Position numbers and translations under genes: made by a program. Shown here in pieces: positions 43,424 to 53,117 of a stretch of 64,000 bases of DNA. The stretch is taken from contig LOEZ01000016.1 in the NCBI GenBank assembly GCA_001516055.1, positions 1-64,000 on the forward strand, given 5' to 3'. Source of the DNA: Gracilibacter sp. BRH_c7a. Its GTDB lineage: Bacteria; Bacillota; Desulfitobacteriia; Desulfitobacteriales; Syntrophobotulaceae. The notes under the pieces are model-generated. The model made no database searches. It was not told the DNA's origin and saw only the letters and a program-made list of their open reading frames with translations. The first letter of the stretch is position 1. Each line of letters opens with the position of its first letter.

Positions 43424-46400
43424 TTACCTTTTAGTATCTTGAGTATATTTTATATTTTCTTTTCCTACAAGAGAACTGAGTTCTAGTTCCAGTTGTGAAG
43501 AATAGAGAACATTATAGCTCTTGCTTACTTCAAACAGTTTACTTTCTCCTTTAAGGAAAAAGTAAACCGGGGTATCACCCCTACTAGAACTTAGAGTATT
43601 TAAAATTTTGCCAATAAAGTTTTGGTCTCCAATATTATCAATCTTAATATATAACTTGGACTGGTTGGTCTCATACTCTTTGACTTCTTCTCTGACTTCC
43701 TCATTAGTAGCCGCAGCTTGTTCAGAAATCATTGAGTCTTCGATTAGCGTTATCTTCTCAGAAAATATCTTTTTTTCTTCCTCATTGATATAGTATCTCC
43801 CATTTACGATTACAATCTTGTCATTATCTAAATTTACTGATTGGGAAAACAGTCGCGGAAAAACTAATACTTCAATGGACCCTGTTAAGTCTTCAAGCTG
43901 AAAACTGGCCATCATCTCGCCCTTCTTAGTTATTGTTTGCTTGTAAGACGTAATTATCCCACCTAGGATTACCTTTTTCTCGTCTGAGCCTTCAAGACAT
44001 GTCACAACATCAGAACTAATCAAATTTTTCAGGTAATGATTAACAGAGAATAAAGGGTGGGATGTAAGGTATATTCCGATATACTCCTTCTCCATTTTCA
44101 GAATCTCATCTTGCTCAAAGTCAATAATATCAGGCATCTCTAATCCTTGATCAAGATTATCGTCCATTTCAAATAAAGAGATTTGCCCCGAGTCATTATC
44201 TCTTTGTCTATAATGAGCAAGTTCGAGTGCCTTATCTATCACTCTCATTGCCTGAGCTCTAGTACATAAAGACTGAAAAGCTCCAGCTTTTATTAAGCTT
44301 TCTAAAGTTCTCTTATTCATGAATCTGGAGTCGATACGTAATATAAAATCATAGAACGATAGAAACGGTCCATTTTCTCGTTCTTTAATAATCTTATCAA
44401 CCACTTGACTGCCTACATTGCGTATAGCCTTTAAACCAAAGCGGAGAGAATCTTTTTCAATAGTAAAATCATTATAACTATGTTGCACATCAGGGGGTAG
44501 AATTTCTATACCATTACTCCGTGCCTCCTGGATATAATAAGATACTTTATCGGAAGAACCTATTACCGAGCTTAATAGTGAAGCTGTAAACTCCAAAGGA
44601 TAGTTTGCTTTGAGATAGGCGGTTTGGTAAGAAATCATAGCATAAGCAGTTGCATGACCTTTGTTGAATCCATACTCTGCGAACTTCGCCATTAGATTAA
44701 ATATCTCTTCAGCTATTTTTTCGTCTACTCCCAGACGTATGGCTCCCGGAACTATCCACTCTCCCTCATCGTCCTGCAGTCCATAAAGAAAATTCTGCCG
44801 CTCTTCGGCCATGGTTTTCTTATCTTTTTTACCCATAGCTCTCCGTAAGAGATCCGCTCTTCCCAAAGAGTATCCTCCGAGTTTCTGGGCGATCTGCATT
44901 ACCTGTTCTTGATAGACTATAATGCCGTAGGTACTTTTTAGAATATCTTCCATTTCAGGATGGCTATAGCTTACTTTTGACCCATGTTTACGGCGTAAAA
45001 ACTCTGGAATCTGTTCCATTGGTCCAGGTCTGTAAAGGGCTATGACAGCAATAATATCTTCAAAACAGTTAGGCTTCAGGTCTTTAAGAATCGCTCTCAT
45101 TCCACCACTTTCCAATTGAAATACTCCCGTACTATTCCCTTCAGCAAGGAGTCTGAAAGTCGGTTCATCATCCAATGGTAATCGTTCCAGATCTATTTCT
45201 TCGCCTCTGTTAATCTTTATAGCTTCTAAGGCTTTAGAAATAATGGTGAGGTTTCTCAAACCTAAAAAGTCCATCTTTAATAAACCGATATTTTCTACGG
45301 TTTTCATGGGAAATTGGGTCATTAGAAAACCATCGGCCGATTTTTGTAACGGAAGATAATTAGTTAAAGAGTCTTTAGCTATAACTACACCCGCAGCGTG
45401 GGTAGAAGCATGTCTGGATATTCCCTCTAATGATTTAGAGATATCATAAAGTTTTTTGAGCTCCTCTTCCTCTGTCACCATCTTCTGCAGTTCCGGAGAT
45501 ACCATAAGTGCCCTCTCCAAAGTCATCCCCAACTCGTTAGGAATAGCCTTGGCTACTTTATCAACTCTCCCAAGGGGAATATTTAAGACCCGTCCAACAT
45601 CTCTTATGGCTGCTTTGGCACCCATAGTTCCAAAGGTGATAATTTGACAAACCTTATCTTCACCGTACTTCTCTGTTACATATCTGATTACTTTTTCTCG
45701 GCCTTCCGGGTCAAAGTCGATGTCGATATCAGGTAAGGATATTCTCTCCGGATTGAGAAATCTTTCAAAAAGGAGATTATGTCGTAAAGGTTCTACCGAA
45801 GTTATTCCCAGTAGATATGCTACCATACTGGCCGCTGCCGACCCTCTTCCTGGTCCAACTGTAACGCCTTGCTCCCTGGCATAATTACAAAAATCTGCAA
45901 CTATTAAGAAGTATCCGGAGAATCCTGTTTGAGTTATTACTTTAAGTTCGTATTCAAGTCTTTCTTTTTCTTCAGGTGATGAATCAGGATAGGCAGTAGC
46001 GAAAGCTTTCCAGCATAATTCACAAAGATATTCATCTAAACTATATCCTTCCGGTACTCTGTAGTCAGGCAGAAAATGTTGGCCAAAGGCGAAATCAACC
46101 TTGCATCTTTCTGCTATCTCGTTGGTAATGGATAGAACTTCGGGGTGCTGACTGAAAAGCAAAGACATCTCTTCCATATTCTTAAGGAAGAATTCCTGAC
46201 CCTCAAAACTCATCCTGGAGGTATCTGTGAAATTCTTACCTGTTTGAATACAGAGAAGGACATCCTGAATAAAGGAGTCTTCCTTTCTGACATAATGGAC
46301 ATCATTGGTTGCGACTATCCGAATGCCTGTCCTCTTGTTCAATTCCCAAAGACCGGCATTAACCTTTTGTTGATCAGCTAACCCATGATCTTGCATTTCA

Positions 46401-46912
46401 AGAAAGAATGAGTCCTTACCAAAGATACTAGAGAACTCCAAGGCAGTCTTCTCTGCTCTAGAGATATTGTCTTGCATCAAGTAGTCCGGTATTTCTCCCC
46501 CCATACAACCGCTTAAGGCGATTAGGCCTTTACTATATTCTCTCAGCAGATCTTTATCCGCTCTTGGTTTATAATAAAATCCATCAATGTGAGCTTGGGA
46601 AACAATTTTTACAAGATTACGGTAACCTTCATTATTCTCAGCTAGTAAAACAAGATGATGATTCTTATCATCTTTGCCGGATATTCTTTCTGTCCTTTTA
46701 CCTGGAGCAAGGTATATTTCACAGCCGATTATGGGCTTAATTCCATATTTAAGGCAAGCCTTATAAAAGTCAATAACCCCGTACATAACACCATGATCAG
46801 TTATGGCTAAAGATGACATCTTACGTTCTACGGCAGCTTTAACTAAGTCATCTATCCGTGCTGCTCCATCCAACAGACTATATTCTGTGTGTACATGCAG
46901 ATGTGTGAACAT
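43424..46912 (-). CDS. dnaE: DNA polymerase III alpha subunit (DnaE type)
   Basis: The 1162 residues comprise an N-terminal PHP domain (HLHVHTEYSLLDGAARI), the polymerase core with GPGRGSAAASMVAYLLGI and PDIDIDFDPEGREKVI (catalytic Asp residues), a helix-hairpin-helix region and an OB-fold near 990-1070. Spore-forming Bacillota usually also have PolC; that gene is not in the window. It starts 3 bp after the YtoI-like gene. Confidence 0.97.
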   Translation of the reverse strand: MFTHLHVHTEYSLLDGAARIDDLVKAAVERKMSSLAITDHGVMYGVIDFYKACLKYGIKPIIGCEIYLAPGKRTERISGKDDKNHHLVLLAENNEGYRNLVKIVSQAHIDGFYYKPRADKDLLREYSKGLIALSGCMGGEIPDYLMQDNISRAEKTALEFSSIFGKDSFFLEMQDHGLADQQKVNAGLWELNKRTGIRIVATNDVHYVRKEDSFIQDVLLCIQTGKNFTDTSRMSFEGQEFFLKNMEEMSLLFSQHPEVLSITNEIAERCKVDFAFGQHFLPDYRVPEGYSLDEYLCELCWKAFATAYPDSSPEEKERLEYELKVITQTGFSGYFLIVADFCNYAREQGVTVGPGRGSAAASMVAYLLGITSVEPLRHNLLFERFLNPERISLPDIDIDFDPEGREKVIRYVTEKYGEDKVCQIITFGTMGAKAAIRDVGRVLNIPLGRVDKVAKAIPNELGMTLERALMVSPELQKMVTEEEELKKLYDISKSLEGISRHASTHAAGVVIAKDSLTNYLPLQKSADGFLMTQFPMKTVENIGLLKMDFLGLRNLTIISKALEAIKINRGEEIDLERLPLDDEPTFRLLAEGNSTGVFQLESGGMRAILKDLKPNCFEDIIAVIALYRPGPMEQIPEFLRRKHGSKVSYSHPEMEDILKSTYGIIVYQEQVMQIAQKLGGYSLGRADLLRRAMGKKDKKTMAEERQNFLYGLQDDEGEWIVPGAIRLGVDEKIAEEIFNLMAKFAEYGFNKGHATAYAMISYQTAYLKANYPLEFTASLLSSVIGSSDKVSYYIQEARSNGIEILPPDVQHSYNDFTIEKDSLRFGLKAIRNVGSQVVDKIIKERENGPFLSFYDFILRIDSRFMNKRTLESLIKAGAFQSLCTRAQAMRVIDKALELAHYRQRDNDSGQISLFEMDDNLDQGLEMPDIIDFEQDEILKMEKEYIGIYLTSHPLFSVNHYLKNLISSDVVTCLEGSDEKKVILGGIITSYKQTITKKGEMMASFQLEDLTGSIEVLVFPRLFSQSVNLDNDKIVIVNGRYYINEEEKKIFSEKITLIEDSMISEQAAATNEEVREEVKEYETNQSKLYIKIDNIGDQNFIGKILNTLSSSRGDTPVYFFLKGESKLFEVSKSYNVLYSSQLELELSSLVGKENIKYTQDTKR

Positions 46913-46915
46913 AAT

Positions 46916-48223
46916 CTATTTTTTATCTCCCATCCTCGCAGTCATTAATCCTTTGACCAGTAACTCATCTCCATTATATACTTCAATTTCTATATTACAG
47001 TTCTTTTTGGTAACCATAAGAAGCTTGGCTGTGATACTGATTTCCGTTCCTACGGGAATAGGGTAAAACTGAAAGAAACTAAAATTTTCCGTGATAGCAT
47101 CAAGGCGATACTTTTTGCGCAAAGCAATATAACCGGTAGTACTCATCAAAGTTACCATAACCCCGCAGCTAGCAGATCCGAATTCATTAGCCATGAACTG
47201 GGTTATCTCACCTTTTATTGTTAAGTGCTCTGATTCATCCGTATATCTGAATCCACTCAGCACTAAATTATCTACGGTTTCCCCAAATTGTGGTTGCTTT
47301 TGGATTTGCTGCAGAGCTTCTAGGACATCCGGTAAACTGATAATACCTATTAGCCTTTCATTCTCAGTAACTGCAGCTATTTCCCAGCCTTCCCAAACCA
47401 TTATCCTTGATATATGAGTTACAGAATCCTCTCTGTTAACAGCAAATACATTCCTGTTCATAATAGAATCTATGACTACATCCTGGTCAACCCCGGCCAC
47501 ATCTACAGCAGTGATTATTCCTACCACATTGTGCTCAGCGTCAACTACAGGAAAACGGCTGTGTCCTGTAGTTTGGGAAAGCTTATACCAGTCAGCAACC
47601 GTAGCGTCTTCTTCAAGATATTCGACATCCTTAACCATGATATCTTCAATCAGGAGAATTTCCTTATCTATCAAACGATCAAAAAGTGCTCTGTTTATCA
47701 AGGTTGTTGCAACGAATGTATCGTAAGGGGTAATAATAATTATTGAGTTTTTTTCTTTAGCCAATTTCAGTACTTCAGGAGAAGGCTCCAAGCCTCCAGA
47801 GATGAGAAGTGGAACATTGTGCTTAAGTGCCAGCAGTTGAGCGTCCGTCCTACTTCCGACAATACAAAGAGAATCTTCCTCTAGGTAACGCTCCATATCT
47901 TTCAGTTCCATTGCAGCGATAATAAATTTATTCGGACATTCATCCATTCTATCCTCACCGCATATAATCAAACCTTCAACTATTTGAGCAACTTCATTGA
48001 AAGTAAAATCCTCGATCAGTCTTTCTTTTACTCCCTCAATTCGAATAGTTCCTACTTTGGGAATAGAACGTACCAAACCTTTGGCTTCGGCCTCTTTTAT
48101 TGCTCTATAAGCCGTTCCTTCACTTACATCTAGTTCCTTGGCAAGAAAGCGCACCGATACTTTATTTCCTATTGTTAAGTCTTCTATAAAGCTTAAAATC
48201 TGTTGATGTTTTGTTTTGCTCAA
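46916..48223 (-). CDS. ytoI: YtoI-like HTH-DRTGG-CBS-hotdog regulator
   Basis: About 435 aa from TTG 48223, where GGTGGGG lies upstream and the protein opens LSKTKHQQILSFIEDL like Bacillus YtoI. Order: winged HTH (VSEGTAYRAIKEAEAKGLV), DRTGG domain (about 90-190), two CBS motifs (about 195-305; HSRFPVVDAEHNVVGII), and a hot-dog thioesterase-like domain (about 320-430). CBS and DRTGG domains bind nucleotides, so a ligand-responsive regulator is likely. An ATG 18 bases upstream is an alternative start. Confidence 0.87.
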   Translation of the reverse strand: MSKTKHQQILSFIEDLTIGNKVSVRFLAKELDVSEGTAYRAIKEAEAKGLVRSIPKVGTIRIEGVKERLIEDFTFNEVAQIVEGLIICGEDRMDECPNKFIIAAMELKDMERYLEEDSLCIVGSRTDAQLLALKHNVPLLISGGLEPSPEVLKLAKEKNSIIIITPYDTFVATTLINRALFDRLIDKEILLIEDIMVKDVEYLEEDATVADWYKLSQTTGHSRFPVVDAEHNVVGIITAVDVAGVDQDVVIDSIMNRNVFAVNREDSVTHISRIMVWEGWEIAAVTENERLIGIISLPDVLEALQQIQKQPQFGETVDNLVLSGFRYTDESEHLTIKGEITQFMANEFGSASCGVMVTLMSTTGYIALRKKYRLDAITENFSFFQFYPIPVGTEISITAKLLMVTKKNCNIEIEVYNGDELLVKGLMTARMGDKK

Positions 48224-48296
48224 TAAAAACGCCCCACCCATTTTTGTATTGATTATACCATAAGGTGAGGCTGCGCACTATTGACTTGTAAAGATT

Positions 48297-48527
48297 CTAT
48301 TTGTCAAAACCCTTTAACCTTTGGGCGATTTTACCGCCGATTTTCCCAGATACACGTGGACTCAAGGAGTTCCAGCCTTTATTATTTATCTGTTCGATGA
48401 TGCCTAATTCTGTAGCGATTTCCATCTTTAAATCTTCAATCAAATCAGCTTGTTTATTCTTGGTTTTCCTTACATTTTGATTGGGATTTTTCTTTATTTT
48501 TTTTGATTTTTTATTATTTGTTTCCAT
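48297..48527 (-). CDS. alpha/beta-type small acid-soluble spore protein
   Basis: The 76 aa protein has a lysine-rich N terminus, then the SASP signature with LKMEIATELGI, NNKGWNSLSPRVSGKIGGKI. SASPs coat and protect spore DNA. It is direct evidence that the organism makes endospores. The 30-residue basic head is longer than in most members. Confidence 0.88.
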   Translation of the reverse strand: METNNKKSKKIKKNPNQNVRKTKNKQADLIEDLKMEIATELGIIEQINNKGWNSLSPRVSGKIGGKIAQRLKGFDK

Positions 48528-48566
48528 AGCTCCGCTCCTTATTATATAAGAAATGAAGTTTAATTA

Positions 48567-48698
48567 TCAACATACAGAGAACGCAGATAATGATCCTTCT
48601 TTATACGGGCATTCAGGTTGCTTCAGCCCATTGGTGTTTTCCAGACGGCAAGCTCCATCTACAGCATACATGCAGTTAATACATTCTTTATTCGTCAT
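48567..48698 (-). CDS. small cysteine-rich protein (43 aa)
   Basis: Read from ATG 48698 with AAGGAG 10 bases upstream. The sequence has ECINCMYAVDGACRL, PECPYKEG and a final Cys, five to six cysteines in all. CxxC...C...C spacing suggests metal binding. I know no named family for it. It sits between the SASP gene and the UPF0173 gene, downstream of a terminator. Confidence 0.6.
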   Translation of the reverse strand: MTNKECINCMYAVDGACRLENTNGLKQPECPYKEGSLSAFSVC

Positions 48699-48741
48699 GA
48701 TATTTCATCTCCTTACTCATATTTTTACCCTATTAATCAAA

Positions 48742-48769
48742 AAATATCCTGCATAAATGCAGGATATTT
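48742..48769 (-). terminator. terminator after UPF0173 hydrolase
   Basis: AAATATCCTGCAT and ATGCAGGATATTT form a 13-bp perfect stem with a 2-base loop, followed on the minus strand by T-rich sequence. Confidence 0.75.
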
Positions 48770-48817
48770 AAGATATCAAGTTAAAGTTATTTATTTAATA
48801 TAATTCTTCATCTGTAG

Positions 48818-49519
48818 TTATTTTTCAATTGTGTAAGAATCACCAGCTTGAAGTATTATCCCCTTACTCTCAGGAACCCGCCTTTGTAATAATTCTAGGA
48901 AAGCATTCTCGTCCTGCTCTATCACGGGAAAAGTGTTGTAATGCATTGGGATAATGTATTTAGGACGTAACATCTTCGCAGCCAGAATCGCATCTTCTGG
49001 CCCCATTACAAAGTTGTCTCCGATTGGCAGCATAGCCAGCTCTAAGTCATACTGTTGTCTAATAAGCTGCATATCACCGAATAACCCTGTATCTCCGGCA
49101 TGATATACCCATTTGTCCTCTACTCCGATTAGGAATCCACAAGCCAATCCTCCATAGAGAAAAGTTCCATCCCCCAAAGGGATACCTGAACCATGTAAGG
49201 CCGTGGTGAGCTTAATCATACCGAAATGGAAACTATGTTTGCCACCGATGTGCATCTGATGCACGTTAACTCCGAATTTTTCTAAATAGCCGCCCAATTC
49301 AAAATTCGTGATAATAACTGCCCCTGTATTTTTGGCTAACTCTATTGCTTCACCCAAATGATCACTATGTCCATGAGTAATTAAGATCCCATCCAGTTCT
49401 TTAAAATCTTCAGGTTTAGAAACCGCTTGAGGGTTGTTTCTTAGAAACGGATCGATAATAATCCTTCCTTTATTGGATTGAATCTCGAAACAGGCATGAC
49501 CATGAAAGATGACTTTCAT
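48818..49519 (-). CDS. UPF0173 metal-dependent hydrolase (metallo-beta-lactamase fold)
   Basis: The 233 residues start MKVIFHGHACFEI and carry the metal motif THGHSDHLGEAI, with HAGDTGLF and PMHYNTFP as later metal ligands. The family is widespread (YtkL in Bacillus) without a defined substrate. Confidence 0.93.
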   Translation of the reverse strand: MKVIFHGHACFEIQSNKGRIIIDPFLRNNPQAVSKPEDFKELDGILITHGHSDHLGEAIELAKNTGAVIITNFELGGYLEKFGVNVHQMHIGGKHSFHFGMIKLTTALHGSGIPLGDGTFLYGGLACGFLIGVEDKWVYHAGDTGLFGDMQLIRQQYDLELAMLPIGDNFVMGPEDAILAAKMLRPKYIIPMHYNTFPVIEQDENAFLELLQRRVPESKGIILQAGDSYTIEK

Positions 49520-49537
49520 TATCCATTCCCCCTATAA

Positions 49538-50584
49538 CTAATTGTTTTTGCCGTTTAACCTTACGAGGCTAAACTTTCTAAACATAATCCTTAAGATAAG
49601 TACAAGATTAATTACTGTAAGACCTATCGCTATATACCAACTTCCATAGATGAAGAAGATAGCAGCTAAACCAAAACAAAGACTGATAAGATAAAGAACT
49701 ATTACAGCTTCCCGTTGATTCAGTCCGGAATCCAGTAAGCGGTGATGCAGATGCCCTTTGTCCGCTCTTACAACAGATTTGCCTTTCCACTTTCTCCTTA
49801 CTATGGCAAAGGCCATGTCCATGAGTGGCATTCCCAGTACAATTAAGGGAAATACCAAACCAAGAACCGCTGCGGTTTTCAATAACCCCCATAACGATGC
49901 TGCCCCGATGATATAGCCAAGAAACATACTTCCAGAGTCACCCATAAAGATCTTTGCTGGATGGAAGTTATAAAACAGAAATCCAAACGCTGCACCCGCA
50001 AGCACCAGCATAAGGAAAGCTGCCGGGAACTGATCAATTCTGTGGGCTGCCCAGAACAAGATCAAAGCTGCAATTAAGCAGATGCCAGACGCTAAACCAT
50101 CCAAGCCATCAGATATATTTACTGTATTTACAATTCCTACGATCCAGAGGACAACGAAAAAATAACCAAACACGCCGAGACTTATTGTCCCTAATAACGG
50201 TAAAGTCATCTGGTTAACATAAAATCCCAGCCCAAAGAACAGCGGAATAATTGCTGCGAATATCTGGAAAAACAATTTGTGCAATGCTCGCATTCCCTTG
50301 ATATCATCAAAGATACCGACAACAAATATCACGGTACTCCCAACGAAAATACCTATAAGCATCTTGTCCACATTAATGCTCAAGAATACTACGCTCAAGA
50401 ATACTGCTAACCAAAAAGAAAAATAGATAGCTGCACCACCAAGCCTTGGAATAGGAACAGTATGCACTCTTCTATCTTCCGGATAATCAATCACTCCCCA
50501 GCGTCGTGCAAGGAAGATAGCCAAGGGAGTAAGTACAAGTGCTAAAATAGCTGCCAAAAAGAATGTAATAAGATATGAGTACAT
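49538..50584 (-). CDS. undecaprenyl-phosphate GlcNAc-1-phosphate transferase (WecA/TagO-like)
   Basis: A 348 aa polytopic membrane protein (about 10-11 helices) of the MraY/WecA family. Motifs are VPIPRLGGAAIY, GIFDDIKGM, NVSDGLDGLASG, MGDSGSMFLG and KGHLHHRLLD. It makes the lipid-linked first sugar for surface polysaccharide or teichoic acid synthesis. It could supply the lipid carrier for glycans decorated by the 17-21 kb cassette, though no direct link is visible. Confidence 0.92.
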   Translation of the reverse strand: MYSYLITFFLAAILALVLTPLAIFLARRWGVIDYPEDRRVHTVPIPRLGGAAIYFSFWLAVFLSVVFLSINVDKMLIGIFVGSTVIFVVGIFDDIKGMRALHKLFFQIFAAIIPLFFGLGFYVNQMTLPLLGTISLGVFGYFFVVLWIVGIVNTVNISDGLDGLASGICLIAALILFWAAHRIDQFPAAFLMLVLAGAAFGFLFYNFHPAKIFMGDSGSMFLGYIIGAASLWGLLKTAAVLGLVFPLIVLGMPLMDMAFAIVRRKWKGKSVVRADKGHLHHRLLDSGLNQREAVIVLYLISLCFGLAAIFFIYGSWYIAIGLTVINLVLILRIMFRKFSLVRLNGKNN

Positions 50585-50608
50585 ATAATACCTCCGCTAA
50601 AAAAACCG

Positions 50609-51073
50609 TTATTCAAGTTCAGGGAAGCCCCATTGCCTTAAAACTTCATAAGTTACAACCGCAACAGAGTTGGAGAGGTTAAGAGATCTAAAATCCGTCT
50701 TCATAGGTAAACGAATCTGATTCTCAGGATAACGTTTAAGAATCTTATCTGATAGTCCTTTCGTCTCTTTACCAAAAAGCAAATAGCAGTTTGGAGGATA
50801 TTGGACATCAGCGTGATATTTCGAGGCTTTAGTCGTTGCCAGAAAACGTTGACCATCTGGATTTCTCTTCTCGAAATCTTCAAAGTCTTCATAAATAGTT
50901 AGATTGAGAAGATGCCAGTAGTCTAGTCCAGCCCTCTTCAAATACTTATCACTGAGAACAAAACCTAAAGGCTTAACAAGGTGAAGATTAGCTCCCACAC
51001 CAACACATAATCTAGCAATATTTCCTGTGTTAGGAGGTATCTCTGGTTCAACTAATACAATATTAATTGTCAT
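50609..51073 (-). CDS. trmL: tRNA (cytidine/uridine-34 2'-O)-methyltransferase TrmL
   Basis: SPOUT methyltransferase. From ATG 51073 it is 154 aa, the usual size, and opens MTINIVLVEPEIPPNTGN. Motifs are NTGNIARLCVGV, FGKETKGL and LNLSNSVAVV (knotted SAM site). It modifies the wobble base of tRNA-Leu isoacceptors in known members. The upstream in-frame extension is not supported. Confidence 0.94.
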   Translation of the reverse strand: MTINIVLVEPEIPPNTGNIARLCVGVGANLHLVKPLGFVLSDKYLKRAGLDYWHLLNLTIYEDFEDFEKRNPDGQRFLATTKASKYHADVQYPPNCYLLFGKETKGLSDKILKRYPENQIRLPMKTDFRSLNLSNSVAVVTYEVLRQWGFPELE

Positions 51074-51257
51074 TATACTCAACCGTTCTTTTTTGTATGC
51101 CCTGCATAAATTCCAGTATATTATAACCTGAAACAATAAAAAAGTATATTCAGCCATCCAATAATGCACTGATTTTCCCCTAGTTTAAGGGGTGGTTGTT
51201 ATTATTAACTGTCCTATGTTATTATAATTAATATTGTTCGAAAGGAGTATGAGCCGA

Positions 51258-51755
51258 ATGCTTTCTGAAGACGATCGTCGTCTCCTCCATCTATTATCTC
51301 AGGACTGTCGTATGACCCCTGAGGAAATATCTATCCAGACCGGTCTGACTCCAGACTACATCAATAAAAAGATTAAACAATGGGAAAAAGATAAAGTCAT
51401 CCTAAAATATAGTATCTTGGTCAACTATGAGCAGCTGGAAGAAGATAAAGTCACTGCTCAGATAGATCTTAAAGTAGCACCCCAACGCGGTCAGGGATAT
51501 GATAAGATAGCCCAACGTTTTCAAAAATTCCCGGAGATTAAGTCTGTCTATCTTATGTCTGGTGATTTTGATCTTAGTCTCTTAGTAGAAGGTAAGAATA
51601 TGCATGGCATAGCCCAATTCGTTTCTGATAAATTATCCCCCCTTGATTTTATTGAAACTACATCTACTCGCTTTATTCTCCGTCGCTATAAACAAGACGG
51701 AATAGAATTTTATGGAGAGGAAGAGAGACCTAAACGTCTCATGATTACGCCGTGA
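51258..51755 (+). CDS. Lrp/AsnC-family transcriptional regulator (AlaR-like)
   Basis: From ATG 51258 (AGGAG 10 bases upstream) it gives 165 aa. The N-terminal HTH is at about 5-55 (SEDDRRLLHLLSQDC). A C-terminal RAM/AsnC ligand-binding domain includes VYLMSGDFDLSLLVEG. The stop overlaps the following aminotransferase start (GTGA). The pair resembles Bacillus alaR-alaT, so it probably controls that gene in response to an amino acid. Confidence 0.88.
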   Translation: MLSEDDRRLLHLLSQDCRMTPEEISIQTGLTPDYINKKIKQWEKDKVILKYSILVNYEQLEEDKVTAQIDLKVAPQRGQGYDKIAQRFQKFPEIKSVYLMSGDFDLSLLVEGKNMHGIAQFVSDKLSPLDFIETTSTRFILRRYKQDGIEFYGEEERPKRLMITP

Positions 51756-52921
51756 AACATTATTTATCACCTTTGGCCTCAGGCCTTAAACCTTCAGGAA
51801 TACGTAAGTTCTTTGATTTGGCATCGACCATGGAGGATGTCATATCTTTGGGTGTAGGGGAGCCCGACTTTGCCACGCCATGGGTTATAAGAGAAAGTGC
51901 TATCTTCTCAATTGAACAAGGGCAGACTATGTACACCAGCAATGCCGGTCTCATAGAATTACGCCGGGAATTGTCTAAATATATGGCTAAGAATCAAGGT
52001 TTAAATTATAACCCAGATAATGAGATCTTAGTTACTGTAGGAGCTAGCGAAGCCCTCGATTTGGCGTTTCGTACATTGATATCACCAGGTGATGCCGTCT
52101 TGGTGCCTGATCCTTCCTTTGTTTCTTATGGAGGCTGTGCTACCTTAGCAGGAGCAGAGGTGAAATTCGTTCCTTGTAGGGCCGAGCATGACTTCCGGCT
52201 TCAAGTAGAAGATTTGCAAATGGCATATACTCCGAACTGCAAAGTCTTAGTTCTATCATATCCCAATAATCCTACCGGAGCAATCATGACCAGAGATGAC
52301 TTATTGCCTATAGCCAGATTTGTTTCTGAAAATGATTTAATCGTTATCTCAGATGAAATATACTCAGACCTTACCTATGAAGGAGAACATACAGCTTTTG
52401 CAAACCTTCCTTATATGCGTAACCGTACCCTTCATGTTCATGGTTTCTCCAAGGCTTATGCCATGACAGGCTGGCGCATAGGTTATGTAGCAGGACATGA
52501 AGATATCATTCAAGTTATGACTAGGATCCATCAATATACGATTATGTGTGCCCCGATAATGGCTCAGATTGCTGCGCTTGAAGGGCTTAAATCAGGAGAG
52601 TCTGCTAAGAATAACATGGTATTGGAATATGACCGCAGACGGCGTATTATGGTGCACGGATTTAGAGAGATGGGCTTAACCTGCTTTGAACCTCTAGGTG
52701 CTTTCTATGTCTTTCCTGATATTACTGCTACAGGTCTCAGCTCCGAGCAATTTGCTGAAGAACTTTTGCAAGAGGAGAAGGTTGCAGTTGTCCCAGGTAA
52801 CGCTTTTGGACCGGCCGGCGAAGGACATATTCGTTGTTCTTATGCTTACTCAACTGAACAATTAAAGGAAGCTCTGACTAGAATGGCTCGTTTCGTTAGT
52901 AAAAGGATTAAAAAAAGCTAG
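51752..52921 (+). CDS. class I/II aminotransferase (AlaT-like)
   Basis: A fold-type I PLP aminotransferase of 389 aa. SLGVGEPDFATPW is at the N terminus, SYPNNPTGAIM and SDEIYSDLTY in the middle. The PLP lysine is in HGFSKAYAMTGWRIGY, and HIRCSYA carries the carboxylate-binding Arg. GTG start coupled to the regulator. Alanine/2-oxoglutarate transamination is inferred from the YugG-YugH type pairing; aspartate or aromatic activity is possible. Confidence 0.9.
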   Translation: MKHYLSPLASGLKPSGIRKFFDLASTMEDVISLGVGEPDFATPWVIRESAIFSIEQGQTMYTSNAGLIELRRELSKYMAKNQGLNYNPDNEILVTVGASEALDLAFRTLISPGDAVLVPDPSFVSYGGCATLAGAEVKFVPCRAEHDFRLQVEDLQMAYTPNCKVLVLSYPNNPTGAIMTRDDLLPIARFVSENDLIVISDEIYSDLTYEGEHTAFANLPYMRNRTLHVHGFSKAYAMTGWRIGYVAGHEDIIQVMTRIHQYTIMCAPIMAQIAALEGLKSGESAKNNMVLEYDRRRRIMVHGFREMGLTCFEPLGAFYVFPDITATGLSSEQFAEELLQEEKVAVVPGNAFGPAGEGHIRCSYAYSTEQLKEALTRMARFVSKRIKKS

Positions 52922-53021
52922 AGTTAAAGATAGTTTTACATAGCTTTAACACCAGCTTAAAACAAACATCGAGGGTATATGTTATATTTTAGACATCCCC
53001 TCCCTATATAATATAGATTGC

Positions 53022-53053
53022 ACTCCGTACTTATTACGGAGTATTTTCTTTTT
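53022..53053 (+). terminator. terminator after aminotransferase
   Basis: ACTCCGTA pairs with TACGGAGT around a 5-base loop, followed by ATTTTCTTTTT, 100 bp after the stop. Confidence 0.85.
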
Positions 53054-53117
53054 CACAGTATCTTTTTATGCACTACCATCATAAGCTTTTACACATTTTA
53101 GCTATGCCGTTGTTTCA

